A DNA stretch of 64,000 nt from NCBI RefSeq assembly GCF_905373215.1, contig NZ_CAJPRT010000005.1, positions 71,713 to 135,712 on the forward strand. The letters are read 5' to 3'. The translations under genes were made by a program, and so were the position numbers. Positions 7,276-16,131 of this stretch are shown here, in pieces. The notes under the pieces were generated by a model. That model saw only the letters and a list, made by a program, of their open reading frames with translations, searched no databases and was not told where the DNA came from. The stretch's first letter is position 1. Every line of letters starts with the position of its first letter. This DNA comes from an uncultured Campylobacter sp. Lineage in GTDB: Bacteria > Campylobacterota > Campylobacteria > Campylobacterales > Campylobacteraceae.

Positions 7276-8303
7276 TTTCTATCCTTTCTGAAGAATTCTT
7301 CTATCATCTTTTGATTACATATATCCAAATACTTCTCCCTGCCACTATCGCAAAAATCCGTACTCCCGGGATTGCCGCCATATGCCCTTATGATTTCACC
7401 CGCTATCCCTTGGTATCCAATGCTCATATATACGTTATCTGCTAGAATTTTACCGGTATATCTATCTTTGATCACGGCACCGTAGTTAAAATCAATATAT
7501 AACATATCTGTCAATACATTAGGTTTTATGTCGGGCTTTAGTTCTAAGAGGTGATATAGATCTTCCGCTACGAGCTCGATAGGCGCTATCTCATCTTCAT
7601 TGATTTCTTTGCGAGCTACGCATTTGTCTTTGTAAATTTGCTTGAGATCTTTCATATTGTATTTTATGTAGCTTAATATTTTGGACGGTTTTATATCTAT
7701 CATCGAGGCGTTTCTGTCATCAAGTAACGATTTTATCCCCCTGATTATCTTATCATCACTTTCATGATTTGGTTGCAGTTGATTAAAAAATATATTTAAT
7801 TCTTCATATGTTATCGGGATACTCTTTAAAAAGCCACTTGTGCTTAACTTGGCTGATAAAAAGCACTCTTTTGCGGTATAGTCATCCAGATAAATTCTAA
7901 AGTATTTACCGTTTGTAATAGGATTCTCGCTTTTTTCTTTGTAGTCTATAAAATTTACGTAGCCGTTTATCAAAGATATGAAATTCGCATCGGTCGTACT
8001 TGCAGGGAAATTTAGCCAATTGGTTGGATCTATCAAAGGAAAACCGCTTCTATTCCATTTGACTATTTCTCTTTCTCCTGCATAGTAAGCGTGTATGGCG
8101 GGCTTTTCGTAGACACTTATCTTGGCATATTTAAAATTATAATAAGCCATAACGACTCGAAGTAGGATAAAGTCGCTAAAGAAAACCAAAAACCAAACAA
8201 AAAGCCAAAGTAGCTTGCGTTTGCCCTTGAGGGCGATTAAGGCGACAAAAAAGCTTATGGTAAAAAAAGCGGGTATTATGAAAAGAAATACTATACTGCG
8301 CAT
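7272..8303 (-). CDS. Membrane-anchored protein of unknown function
   Basis: 343 aa. Two hydrophobic helices at about residues 5-25 and 30-55 are followed by a long soluble domain, probably periplasmic, with a cysteine-containing end (DFCDSGREKYLDICNQK). No catalytic motif is evident. The gene is A+T-rich and is the first of the island's minus-strand genes; its stop overlaps the start of the broken small ORF, so the two were once co-translated. Context suggests a cargo gene of the island. Confidence 0.6.
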   Translation of the reverse strand: MRSIVFLFIIPAFFTISFFVALIALKGKRKLLWLFVWFLVFFSDFILLRVVMAYYNFKYAKISVYEKPAIHAYYAGEREIVKWNRSGFPLIDPTNWLNFPASTTDANFISLINGYVNFIDYKEKSENPITNGKYFRIYLDDYTAKECFLSAKLSTSGFLKSIPITYEELNIFFNQLQPNHESDDKIIRGIKSLLDDRNASMIDIKPSKILSYIKYNMKDLKQIYKDKCVARKEINEDEIAPIELVAEDLYHLLELKPDIKPNVLTDMLYIDFNYGAVIKDRYTGKILADNVYMSIGYQGIAGEIIRAYGGNPGSTDFCDSGREKYLDICNQKMIEEFFRKDRK

Positions 8304-8769
8304 ATCTAACCTTTATAAAAATACATATGCAAATTTGTAAAGTCAAAAGAGCTTCTTTAGTAGCAATATTTTATTGCTCTATATCTTAGCTCGTCATTAA
8401 ATTTCATATAAATTCAAGTAGATGAATTTATATGGAATTTTAAAAACTAGCTTGAGTATCTTAAAGTTATTTTCAGTTTTTTAAGTCTTTTTAGCTCTTC
8501 AAACTTCTGTTTTAATTGGGCTCTTTATAAACGGAATTTCGATGCATTCTATACGAAAGGGGATTAAAATTTTATAAAACAGCGGATGAAATTTTAGGTT
8601 TGCCGTCACGATAAACAGGTAGGTTGATCTGCGAATTTCAAACGCAAAAAAAGCGCTTAAAAGCCCGCGAGCCGAAGCGGAATTTGGACGCAGCGGCGGC
8701 GTTTTGCTTTGCAATTTGGGCTAAAATTTGATATGATTGTGCGAAATTTCTATTGAACGGCTTTTTAAA
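8304..8769. other. Intergenic boundary between island and core genome
   Basis: 466 bases without a convincing gene. The first part is A+T-rich and contains the upstream region of the 7272-8303 gene. G+C content rises from about 8600. No copy of the tRNA-Leu 3' end is visible here, so the outer limit of the island is not defined. Confidence 0.5.
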
Positions 8770-10014
8770 ATGAATAAATTTATAACCCAAAAAATAGGCG
8801 CGCTCGCGGGCTTTAGCGATGAAATTTTAAAAATTTTAGCATCGTTTGACGCGGATAGTTCGGACGTCAGGCTCGCTCTGCAAATTTCAAAAAACGCTCC
8901 TCTTGCGGATAAAATTTTAGATTTGGCCTTTTGCGGTTTGTCTAAATTTAGCGCCGAAGGGCTTGCGAGGCAAAATTTAGCTACCGCAGATGAGCAGTGC
9001 GATCTCCAAGGCGCGGAGCCTATGAGGCACGGCTTGCAAGACGCCGCAGACGAGCGGCAGCAAAACGAGTGCACCTCGAGCGAGCAAAAGGGCGCAGACT
9101 TAGCAGAACAGGGCGATAGTCTTAAATTTAATCATTCAAATGGCGCAAACGGCGTGAACTGCAGCGACGAGAATTTTAAATTTAACCCCTCGCAGGCCGC
9201 GAGCGATACGCAGCAGCAAAATGAGCACGCTGCTGCGAGAGCCGATTGCGCGCTAGGTTCGAGCATCTCTACGCAAGCCGCACAAACGCAACAGCAAGAA
9301 CGAGCGCAGGAGCAGGGGCAAGCGCAGAAGCAAAAACAGGAGCAAGAATGGGGCAGAGCGCAGGAGCGGGGACAAGAGCAGGGTGCCGCGGCATTAAAAG
9401 CGCTAAATTTACAGCGAGCGTTTGAGCTTTACGGGCGCGAGCAGATGCGGGCGTTTTTTCTATTCGCCGTATTCGACGAGATGTTAAAGCCGAGCCTGCA
9501 GGCGTATCGCATCGATCGCGAAAAGCTCGCGCAGGTCTCGCTGCTGCGAAATCTGCTTATGTTTTCGTGGATCAAATCCTACCCGCAGATTGAGCAAAGC
9601 ATCCTTTCAAGCGTGATTTTAGTGGAGTTCGGGCGGGTTTTTATCGACGAGCAGGTGTGCGCGGCGGGCAAGGCGGAGGAATTTTACCATGCCATCAAGG
9701 GCTCGATCTTTCCGCAGGATTTTACCGACGTGGAGATGGAATTTAGCGGCACGAACCGCGAGAGCGTCTCGCACGCGCTATTTGCGCATTTCGGGCTAGA
9801 ACAGATCGCGCAGGACGCGCTGTATTCAAACGCCCCCGACGACGCGCCTTTTGAGAACAAATCCCGCTACGCGATGCTAAAAATCGCCAAAACCGCGGTC
9901 AATATCTACCATCACTTCGACGAGCTTAGCATCGACAACGCTTTAAATTTACTAGTCGAGTTTGGCTTCGAGCAGGAAGCGTTTTTAGAGGCGAAAGGTG
10001 AAATTTCGATATGA
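8770..10014 (+). CDS. Degenerate HDOD-domain-like protein with a Q/E-rich insert
   Basis: Residues 1-70 (KNAPLADKILDLAF) and the part after about residue 210 resemble the HDOD fold, including a late ESVSHALFAHFGLEQIA segment like the usual SH-x-E-x-G-x-x-LL region. HDOD proteins are signalling or regulatory helical domains related to HD hydrolases but without activity. Residues about 75-210 form a low-complexity segment rich in Q, E and A with repeated RAQE(Q/R)GQ words, coded by more G+C-rich DNA. The ATG at 8770 is preferred to 8737, since homology begins with MNKFITQ. It overlaps rnr by four bases (ATGA). Confidence 0.6.
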   Translation: MNKFITQKIGALAGFSDEILKILASFDADSSDVRLALQISKNAPLADKILDLAFCGLSKFSAEGLARQNLATADEQCDLQGAEPMRHGLQDAADERQQNECTSSEQKGADLAEQGDSLKFNHSNGANGVNCSDENFKFNPSQAASDTQQQNEHAAARADCALGSSISTQAAQTQQQERAQEQGQAQKQKQEQEWGRAQERGQEQGAAALKALNLQRAFELYGREQMRAFFLFAVFDEMLKPSLQAYRIDREKLAQVSLLRNLLMFSWIKSYPQIEQSILSSVILVEFGRVFIDEQVCAAGKAEEFYHAIKGSIFPQDFTDVEMEFSGTNRESVSHALFAHFGLEQIAQDALYSNAPDDAPFENKSRYAMLKIAKTAVNIYHHFDELSIDNALNLLVEFGFEQEAFLEAKGEISI

Positions 10015-11933
10015 AAGAGTTCCTGCGCGCCTTCAACTCGGGCGTATTTGAAAAGGATCTTAGCGGCGAGCAAAAGGAGCTCGCGCGCAACTTCCTAAAT
10101 ATCGGCGCTATCAGCGCGCACAAGGGTAAGCTCTACCTAAACGACGGCTATGTTTTCGGCAGGCTCGACATCGCGCGCGACGGCACGGGCTATCTGCAAA
10201 GCTTCGACGATCGCTTCAAAGCAGATCTCATCATCGAAAACAGATATTTAAGCGGCGTGCATCTGGGCGATCTGATCCTAGCAAAAATTTTAAGCTCAAG
10301 AAAGTCCCGCCTGCACGCAAAGGTGCTGATGTGCGTCAAGCCCGCATTTTTAACTAGCGTAGTTTATACCAAAAGCTTTGGGCGCGAAATTTTAGGCGTG
10401 AACGTCAAAACCGGCCTCTCAAATCCGCTCAAAGCCACGCAAAAATCGCTAAAGCAACTGCCGCCGAATACCCTTTTAAAGATCGATAATCTAACGAACG
10501 AGATCACCGAGGTGATCGGAAACCTAGCCGATCCCTTCGTCGATGAGAAAATTTCTTTAGCGATCTACGATAAAAACGACGAATTTAACGAAGCGTGCAA
10601 GCAGCAAGCCGCGAGCTTCGGCAGCGAAGTGGACGAGGCGCTGTATCCGCAGCGCGTGGATTTGCAGCATCTGCCCTTTTGCACCATCGATCCTATCGAC
10701 GCCAAGGACTTCGACGACGCGATCTATTTTGACGTAAAAGAGCGTACGCTTTACGTCGCGATCGCCGATGTGAGCGAATACGTAAGCGAATACTCGCCGA
10801 TCGATAAGGAGGCGAAATTTCGCGGCTTTTCGATCTACTTCCCGCACCGATCCGTACCGATGCTACCGCGCGAGCTTAGCGAAAATATCTGCTCGTTGAT
10901 GCCGGATTTGCCGAGGCTAGCTTTTGTTTTTAAGATCTCTTTGGATGAAAATTTAAACCCGCAAAAACAGGAGCTTTTTGAAGCGATTATAAGATCAAAA
11001 CGCCGCTACAATTACGACGAGGTCGATGAAATTTTACGCACTGAAAAAGCAGCCGAGCCTGAAATTTTAAGCTGGCTCTTGCCGCTTAATGAAATTTGCG
11101 AGCGACTGCGCCGTGCGAGGCTAAAGCGCGGATTTGATTTTCGCACCAAGGAGCTTCGCATCACGCTTGATGAGCACGGTCAAATAAGCTCCACTCGCTT
11201 TGAGACCGACACCCCGTCGCACAAACTCATCGAGGATTGTATGCTGCTAGCCAACAAAGCCGCTGCGGCGCGCATCGAGCGGGGCGTTTTTAGAAATCAC
11301 GGCTCGGCGGAGCTTAAAAAAATTTACGCTCTGCTTGACGATCTGGCGCTGTTCGGCATCGACGTGCCGTATCAGAGCAACCTTGCTAAGATGATCGGCG
11401 AAATCCAAGCGCAAGCTGATACCATGGGTATCCGCGAGGAGGTCGATAAGCTCATCATCAAGGCTCAAAAGCGTGCCGAGTATGCGTCCGAATCGCGCGG
11501 GCATTTCGGGCTCGGATTTGATAACTACACGCACTTCACAAGCCCGATCAGGCGCTATTCCGATCTCATTTTGCACCGCCTGCTAAAGGCGCAGATGAGG
11601 GGAGATGAAAAATTTTATAATTACCTGCTTTTAAACATCGACGCGACGTGCTCGCGGCTAAACGAGCTCGAGCGCGAGGCAGACAAGGTCGCGTTTGATT
11701 TTATGGACCGAAAATTTGCACGCTGGGCCGCAGAAAATTTGGGCAAAAAATTCCGCTGCTACATCGACGAAAACGGAAATTCCGTCACCGCAAAGCTCGA
11801 CGACAAGCTAAAGGGGGCTAAAATTTTAGTTTCAAATTTCGCCGGCAACATTTTAACGTCCGTTCTAGTCGAGCTTACGGACGCAAACATCGCTAGCGGA
11901 GTGATTTTAGGCAGGGTGGTGAGAAAAATCTGA
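10011..11933 (+). CDS. rnr: Ribonuclease R (RNB-family 3'-5' exoribonuclease)
   Basis: Processive hydrolysis of structured RNA. The RNB catalytic domain contains PIDAKDFDDAI, the metal-binding aspartate cluster, at about residues 228-238. Later motifs include HRSVPMLP, SPIRRYSDLILHRLL (about 507-521) and a C-terminal S1-like part. The N-terminal cold-shock region is short, so the protein is 640 aa, smaller than E. coli RNase R but usual for epsilonproteobacteria. Its start overlaps the HDOD-like gene and its stop overlaps holA (TGATG), so the three are one operon. Confidence 0.92.
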   Translation: MKEFLRAFNSGVFEKDLSGEQKELARNFLNIGAISAHKGKLYLNDGYVFGRLDIARDGTGYLQSFDDRFKADLIIENRYLSGVHLGDLILAKILSSRKSRLHAKVLMCVKPAFLTSVVYTKSFGREILGVNVKTGLSNPLKATQKSLKQLPPNTLLKIDNLTNEITEVIGNLADPFVDEKISLAIYDKNDEFNEACKQQAASFGSEVDEALYPQRVDLQHLPFCTIDPIDAKDFDDAIYFDVKERTLYVAIADVSEYVSEYSPIDKEAKFRGFSIYFPHRSVPMLPRELSENICSLMPDLPRLAFVFKISLDENLNPQKQELFEAIIRSKRRYNYDEVDEILRTEKAAEPEILSWLLPLNEICERLRRARLKRGFDFRTKELRITLDEHGQISSTRFETDTPSHKLIEDCMLLANKAAAARIERGVFRNHGSAELKKIYALLDDLALFGIDVPYQSNLAKMIGEIQAQADTMGIREEVDKLIIKAQKRAEYASESRGHFGLGFDNYTHFTSPIRRYSDLILHRLLKAQMRGDEKFYNYLLLNIDATCSRLNELEREADKVAFDFMDRKFARWAAENLGKKFRCYIDENGNSVTAKLDDKLKGAKILVSNFAGNILTSVLVELTDANIASGVILGRVVRKI

Positions 11934-12937
11934 TGTATAGGAGAGAATTTGACGGGCTTATCGCAAGCGGCAGGGTGCCGAATTTCGTGCTTTTGCGCGG
12001 CGGAGACGATTTTTCAAACGAGCTTTACGCGCAGCGATTGAAGCAAATTTACGCCTCGGAAAATTTTTTGAGTTTGTATTTTTTGGAGTATGATTTTGAC
12101 GCGGCGCGAAGCTTCTTGGAGCCCTCGCTTTTCGGCGGCAGCAACACGCTTCATATCAAAACCGCCTCGCTCATCAAGAAAGAGGAGCTACGAAGGCTCA
12201 TCGCGCTGTGTAAGTCGGACGCGAATAACCATCTGATCTACGAGCTAAACGATAGCGAAATTTCGGTAAGCGCGGATTTTATCAAAGAATTTGAACGAAA
12301 CGAGGTCAGATTTTTCAAACCCTCGGGCGTGAATGAAGCCATAGCGCTGCTTGTGCAAAAATGCGAGATGTGCGGGCTTTTTGCAAACACCGCCGCGCTT
12401 AGTAGGATCTACGCCATCCACAACGAAAGCCTGAGCCTAAGCGCGAGCGAGATAGAGAAATTTGCAAGTTTAGGGCTCGAGCTTAGCCTGCAAAACGTAA
12501 ATTTGATGGTTTATGGCCTTAGTGAGGTGAGCTACGACGAGCTTTTTGATAAAATTTTTGGACTAAGCGACTTTCGCGTAGATTTTTACAAAATGGCTCT
12601 GGGCGGCGGATACAACGAGATGGAGCTGATAAATTATTTCTACCGCCTGATTTATAGAATTTTTCGCCTGCATGCTTACGTGAAAATAAACGGCAGATTT
12701 GATTTTAAGGCGGTTTTAGGCTATCAGCCGCCCCCTTCCGTAGCCGCACAGATGCAGCGCTATGCCACTGGTTTTTCTACGCAGACGTTTTATAAAATTT
12801 TCGCTCACTTAAATGATTTGGAATTTGAACTCAAAAGCGAAAAGAACGCGGCGAAGGATGAGCTTTTGCTCGCGTCGTTTTTGAGGTTGCAGCGCATGCT
12901 GCTAAGCTCGCTCGGGCAAAAAGCAAATATTAAGTGA
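11933..12937 (+). CDS. holA: DNA polymerase III subunit delta
   Basis: Clamp-loader subunit that opens the sliding clamp. 334 aa, the usual length. The N-terminal part (FVLLRGGDDFSNELYAQRL) matches the DNA_pol3_delta opening. The middle, with SLSLSASEIEKFASL, and the helical C-terminal collar domain are also visible. As in other delta subunits there is no functional P-loop. The ATG overlaps the rnr stop, so translation is coupled. A partner delta' gene lies at 23147. Confidence 0.88.
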   Translation: MYRREFDGLIASGRVPNFVLLRGGDDFSNELYAQRLKQIYASENFLSLYFLEYDFDAARSFLEPSLFGGSNTLHIKTASLIKKEELRRLIALCKSDANNHLIYELNDSEISVSADFIKEFERNEVRFFKPSGVNEAIALLVQKCEMCGLFANTAALSRIYAIHNESLSLSASEIEKFASLGLELSLQNVNLMVYGLSEVSYDELFDKIFGLSDFRVDFYKMALGGGYNEMELINYFYRLIYRIFRLHAYVKINGRFDFKAVLGYQPPPSVAAQMQRYATGFSTQTFYKIFAHLNDLEFELKSEKNAAKDELLLASFLRLQRMLLSSLGQKANIK

Positions 12938-13021
12938 AATTTTAGTAATATCTCTTTGCATTTTTTGCAAAATCCTTGCCCGCAGACACCGTTTGCGAGC
13001 TAAAATCCATAAGGAGAATTT

Positions 13022-13435
13022 ATGAGAAACTACGAGGTTTTATTCATCGTTAAGCCCACGCTTACCGACGATGAAGTTAAAACAAAAGTCGATTTCGTCA
13101 AAGAAATCATAACCAAAAACGGCGGAGAGATCGCCTCCGTGATCGAAATGGGCGCTAGAAAGCTTGCCTATAAGATCGACAAATATGAGCGCGGAGTTTA
13201 TTTCGTAATCTATTTTAAGGCCGAGCCGAGCTTGATCTCCGAACTTGTTAGAAATCTGCGCATCAACGAAGATATCATTAGATTTTTGACCGTCAAATAT
13301 GAGACTAAGCGTGAAATTTCCGCTTGGGACAAGCTAAGCAAAGGCATCAAACTAAGCCCTGCGAAAAAAGAGCGCGAGCCAAAAGCGCCGGTAGAGCCGA
13401 AAGAGCCTGAAGAAGCAGCCAAAGAGGGCGAATAA
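13022..13435 (+). CDS. rpsF: 30S ribosomal protein S6
   Basis: Binds S18 on the platform of the small subunit. The sequence MRNYEVLFIVKPTLTDDEV and the later RGVYFVIYFKAEP fit the S6 fold. The C-terminal tail from about residue 110 is rich in K, E and P, as in several epsilonproteobacterial S6 proteins. A clear AAGGAG precedes the ATG. It heads the conserved rpsF-ssb-rpsR operon. Confidence 0.95.
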   Translation: MRNYEVLFIVKPTLTDDEVKTKVDFVKEIITKNGGEIASVIEMGARKLAYKIDKYERGVYFVIYFKAEPSLISELVRNLRINEDIIRFLTVKYETKREISAWDKLSKGIKLSPAKKEREPKAPVEPKEPEEAAKEGE

Positions 13436-13445
13436 AGGATAAAAT

Positions 13446-14039
13446 ATGTTTAATAAAGTAGTTTTGGTAGGTAATTTGACCCGAGATATCGAGCTTAGAT
13501 ATCTGCAAACGGGCACCGCCGTAGGTAAAACCGGCATCGCCGTCACGCGCAGATACAATAGCTCAAACGGCGAGAAACGCGAAGAGACGTGCTTTATAGA
13601 CATAGATTTTTTCGGTCGTACGGCCGAGATCGCAAACCAATACTTGCGAAAAGGCAGTAAAATTTTGATCGAAGGCCGCTTAAAGCTAGATCAGTGGCAG
13701 GATCAAAACGGACAGAACCGAAGCAAGCACTCCATTAGCGTAGATACGATGGAGATGCTAGGAAGCAATCAAGGTGGAAGCGGCGGCTATAATCAAGGCG
13801 GCAATTACGAAGGCGGCAATTATGGCGGAAACTCCGGCGGCTACGGCGGAGGAAATTCTAGCTACAGTAATTACGGCGGCGGAAATAGCTATGCTAATAG
13901 ACAAAACTCAAATTCTAGAGGCGCAAAAAACGATTATAACGCGCCTAAACAAAAAGAGCAGAGTTACGAAAGCACGATTCCGGAAGTCGACGTCGATGCC
14001 GATAAATACGATGACGGCAATGACACGATCCCATTTTAA
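13446..14039 (+). CDS. ssb: Single-stranded DNA-binding protein
   Basis: Coats single-stranded DNA in replication and repair. The OB-fold domain (residues 1-110) starts MFNKVVLVGNLTRDIELRY and includes the YLRKGSKILIEGRL strand. A glycine/asparagine-rich linker (about 113-160) follows, and the C-terminal tip ends DDGNDTIPF, the acidic partner-binding peptide. Lies ten bases after rpsF and thirteen before rpsR. The G-rich linker is typical and should not be confused with the unusual inserts elsewhere in the window. Confidence 0.95.
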   Translation: MFNKVVLVGNLTRDIELRYLQTGTAVGKTGIAVTRRYNSSNGEKREETCFIDIDFFGRTAEIANQYLRKGSKILIEGRLKLDQWQDQNGQNRSKHSISVDTMEMLGSNQGGSGGYNQGGNYEGGNYGGNSGGYGGGNSSYSNYGGGNSYANRQNSNSRGAKNDYNAPKQKEQSYESTIPEVDVDADKYDDGNDTIPF

Positions 14040-14052
14040 TTAAGGAAAAATC

Positions 14053-14313
14053 ATGGCAGATAAGAGAAAATATACTAGAAAGTATTGCAAATTTACTGAA
14101 GCAAAGATCGAATTTATCGATTATAAGGACACAGCGCTGCTAAAGCACTGCCTAAGCGAGCGCTTTAAGATTATGCCGCGCCGCCTAACCGGCACCAGCA
14201 AAAAATACCAAGAGATGGTAGAAAAGGCTATCAAGCGCGCGCGCCAAGCAGCCCTTATACCTTACATCGTCGATCGCAAAGACGTGGTCGTAAATCCATT
14301 CGAAAATCTTTAA
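14053..14313 (+). CDS. rpsR: 30S ribosomal protein S18
   Basis: 86 aa with the S18 core: YKDTALLKHCLSERFKIMPRR and a basic RRLTGTSKKYQ segment. The start is basic (MADKRKYTRKYCKF). It binds S6 in the ribosome, and its gene is the last of the rpsF-ssb-rpsR operon. A strong inverted repeat begins in its stop codon. Confidence 0.95.
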   Translation: MADKRKYTRKYCKFTEAKIEFIDYKDTALLKHCLSERFKIMPRRLTGTSKKYQEMVEKAIKRARQAALIPYIVDRKDVVVNPFENL

Positions 14314-14341
14314 ATTTTAGCGGTACAAAGCCGCTAAAATT
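14313..14341 (+). terminator. Terminator hairpin after rpsR
   Basis: AATTTTAGCGG (14313-14323) pairs perfectly with CCGCTAAAATT (14331-14341) around a seven-base loop. The downstream T content is modest (CCCCCTATTTT). The A/T ends of the stem make it usable in both directions. Confidence 0.7.
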
Positions 14342-14388
14342 CCCCCTATTTTAAACTCTAAATTTTAAAATTTAAGCCCGCTCTTATA

Positions 14389-14394
14389 TATAAT
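14389..14394 (+). promoter_or_regulatory. Putative -10 box for the 14424 gene
   Basis: TATAAT inside CTTATATATAATTCC, 30 bases before the ATG at 14424 and after the rpsR terminator. It suggests the small-protein gene has its own sigma-70 promoter. Confidence 0.45.
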
Positions 14395-14423
14395 TCCACC
14401 TATATTTTTTCAAAGGAGAAATT

Positions 14424-14726
14424 ATGGCAAAGAATGAACATCCGGATCATTTAATGTGCCCATTTTGTGGCAAAGACGACATCAAATACGGTGCGGTCGT
14501 ATGTAGCGGATGTCAGGCGGAGATCTCTTATAGTAGAGCATGGTTCTTGAAATTTTTAATAGGCGTGGTATGTCTTGTTTTTGGAATACGTGTCCTTATA
14601 AGAGCTGGTTTTATAATTCAAGATGTTTTTCTCATCTCTATCGGTACGATTTTGGTTTTATATTCTTTTGCGCTAGCAAGAGATCATAGCCCAGAATTTC
14701 ATAGGACTATGAAACATGTCGAATAA
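14424..14726 (+). CDS. Small zinc-ribbon membrane protein, function unknown
   Basis: 100 aa. The N-terminal half holds CPFCGK and CSGCQ, a four-cysteine zinc-ribbon arrangement (about residues 12-32). Two hydrophobic helices at about 44-62 and 67-86 follow. A good ribosome site (AAAGGAGAA) precedes the ATG. The product is probably an inner-membrane protein with a cytoplasmic zinc ribbon. A protein of similar plan, unrelated in detail, is at 39617-40042. Confidence 0.65.
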   Translation: MAKNEHPDHLMCPFCGKDDIKYGAVVCSGCQAEISYSRAWFLKFLIGVVCLVFGIRVLIRAGFIIQDVFLISIGTILVLYSFALARDHSPEFHRTMKHVE

Positions 14727-14828
14727 TCTTGCATATTTTTCATCGCCCAATCGGCGGTTAAATTCTAAAACTCTCCGATTGAATTTATAATCAGAAAGTC
14801 TCGCTATTTAAATTTTTAAAGGTTGCTT

Positions 14829-15017
14829 ATGGACTTTTTATTAGGTCTCATTATTGCGGCAGCTACTTCACTTGAAGGGCTTGCGATAGCGATTTTAATC
14901 GCTGCCGCTATGGTTATTTTCAGCGCTTTTAATGCCACGATTGCTTTTGCCGTAGGATATATAGTATTTTGTATCGCGACCTGGTTATTATATGTAATAC
15001 GAATAATAGATTTATGA
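14829..15017 (+). CDS. Very hydrophobic small membrane protein
   Basis: 62 aa made almost entirely of two hydrophobic helices (starting MDFLLGLIIAAATSLEG). The ATG at 14829 with AAAGG six bases upstream is preferred over the TTG at 14823. Its stop overlaps the next ATG (ATGA at 15014-15017), so the two are translationally coupled. A paired function with the next protein at the membrane is likely; the nature of it is unknown. Confidence 0.55.
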   Translation: MDFLLGLIIAAATSLEGLAIAILIAAAMVIFSAFNATIAFAVGYIVFCIATWLLYVIRIIDL

Positions 15018-15313
15018 CAATTACGTCTCTTGCAGTAAGTTTGACTCTGGGCTATTTAGCGGCTGATGCCGTTTATGAGAGAGAGCAGATTAAAGATGCC
15101 GAACGTGAAGTGCAGAAGCAACAAAGTATGACACAGCAAGATAAAGTCTATTATATCCAGCGAAGTCTGATGTTCGGTAGCTACGGCGTGGCAATCGACG
15201 GCAAGTGGGGCAAAAAGACTATACAAGCGGCGCAGAAATATTCGGGCTCGTCCGCGACTTCGATCGATGAGCTTTATGAAGCCGTCAAGGCTAAAAAAGA
15301 GGGCAGAAGATAA
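15014..15313 (+). CDS. Small anchored protein with a peptidoglycan-binding-like domain
   Basis: About 99 aa. A short hydrophobic start (ITSLAVSLTLGYLAADA) acts as a signal or anchor. A charged helix of about 25 residues follows. The last 55 residues resemble the PG_binding_1 repeat (VYYIQRSLMFGSYGVAIDGKWGKKTIQAAQKY), with the usual IDG-x-W/F-G-x-x-T. Coupled by ATGA to the preceding tiny membrane protein. A cell-wall-associated role is inferred. Confidence 0.6.
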   Translation: MTITSLAVSLTLGYLAADAVYEREQIKDAEREVQKQQSMTQQDKVYYIQRSLMFGSYGVAIDGKWGKKTIQAAQKYSGSSATSIDELYEAVKAKKEGRR

Positions 15314-15639
15314 AATTTAAATCGCAAGCCAAGCCATCCGCACTAAATTCTTAAATTTACTCGCTTTATATACGTCTTATCGGGCGCCTCAAAACATATT
15401 GCGCCGCTTTCCGAAATCTCTTAAGTCCGATTGAGGTGTAAATTTTAAAAGGGAACTTGAGCGTTTTTGAGGTAAGCAGACGAAATAAACTTGCTTGCGC
15501 GTAGACTATGTAAATTTAATAAATTTAGCTGCAAGACACGACGGAATTTACGCTGTTTGCGGCTTGCAAGCGGGATAAATTTAAGGGCGCGATCTTTACG
15601 GGCAAAATTTTATGCGCGACCAATGAGGCGCGCGGTTTT
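15314..15639. other. Intergenic region between convergent genes
   Basis: 326 bases between the convergent ends of the 15014-15313 and 15640-16092 genes. Several AAATTTA/TAAATTT words, but no convincing gene, RNA or terminator is seen. A plus-strand ORF that begins here at 15491 has no family resemblance and overlaps the next gene, so it is probably spurious. Confidence 0.5.
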
Positions 15640-16092
15640 CTATGAAAGTTTAAATTTCTTATGCTCAAAATGGTATTTTCTTTGCGAAATCGCGTTAAAT
15701 TTAAGGCTATCTATACTGGAAAAATTAACGGCATATTCCTTCAGGCGGGTAAGGATGAAAGAGAAGCGGTAATTGCCATTTTCGTAAAATATCTCGCTCG
15801 TTATTATTTCGCCGGGCGCCGCGTCGCATCTTCGATCCGAGCTCATAACGCATTTTAGTTCATAATATCCATTTTGCAAATCTCCGATGTAAAATTTCAA
15901 ATGCAACTTTTCATTGATTTGTTTTGGGGGTAGCAATAGCGCATCGTTGAAGCTTATGCCCGCAAAAATTCTTTCTAGCGTATGCATATTTTTATGCATC
16001 CCTGCCAAATACGCCTCATACCGCCGCTGCCTTAAGGCATATTCGCTATCTTTTATATTGCCTTTGATCCAATCTAGGTCGAAATATAGCAC
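15640..16092 (-). CDS. Hypothetical protein of 150 aa
   Basis: A cytoplasmic-looking protein, MLYFDLDWIKGNIKD..., with a charged first third and a basic tail. No known motif is recognised. It follows the 16132-17169 gene on the minus strand by 39 bases, and the codon use is like that of its neighbours, so a second cistron of that unit is plausible. Confidence 0.45.
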   Translation of the reverse strand: MLYFDLDWIKGNIKDSEYALRQRRYEAYLAGMHKNMHTLERIFAGISFNDALLLPPKQINEKLHLKFYIGDLQNGYYELKCVMSSDRRCDAAPGEIITSEIFYENGNYRFSFILTRLKEYAVNFSSIDSLKFNAISQRKYHFEHKKFKLS

Positions 16093-16131
16093 TTCAATCT
16101 CTTCGGTTTTAAATTTATCGCTACCTGTTCG

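Noticed and set aside
7131..7445. 104-aa plus-strand ORF in the island
   Set aside because: Runs antisense through copy B and the end of the 343-aa gene; no ribosome site.
13800..13920. Gly/Asn-rich repeats in ssb as another unusual insert
   Set aside because: SSB linkers are normally glycine-rich and variable, so this is not evidence for the expansion process.
13774..14043. 89-aa ORF within ssb
   Set aside because: Alternate frame of the glycine-rich ssb linker.
15491..15858. Plus-strand ORFs between 15.5 and 15.9 kb
   Set aside because: Basic and irregular composition with no conserved text; overlap the minus-strand 150-aa gene.
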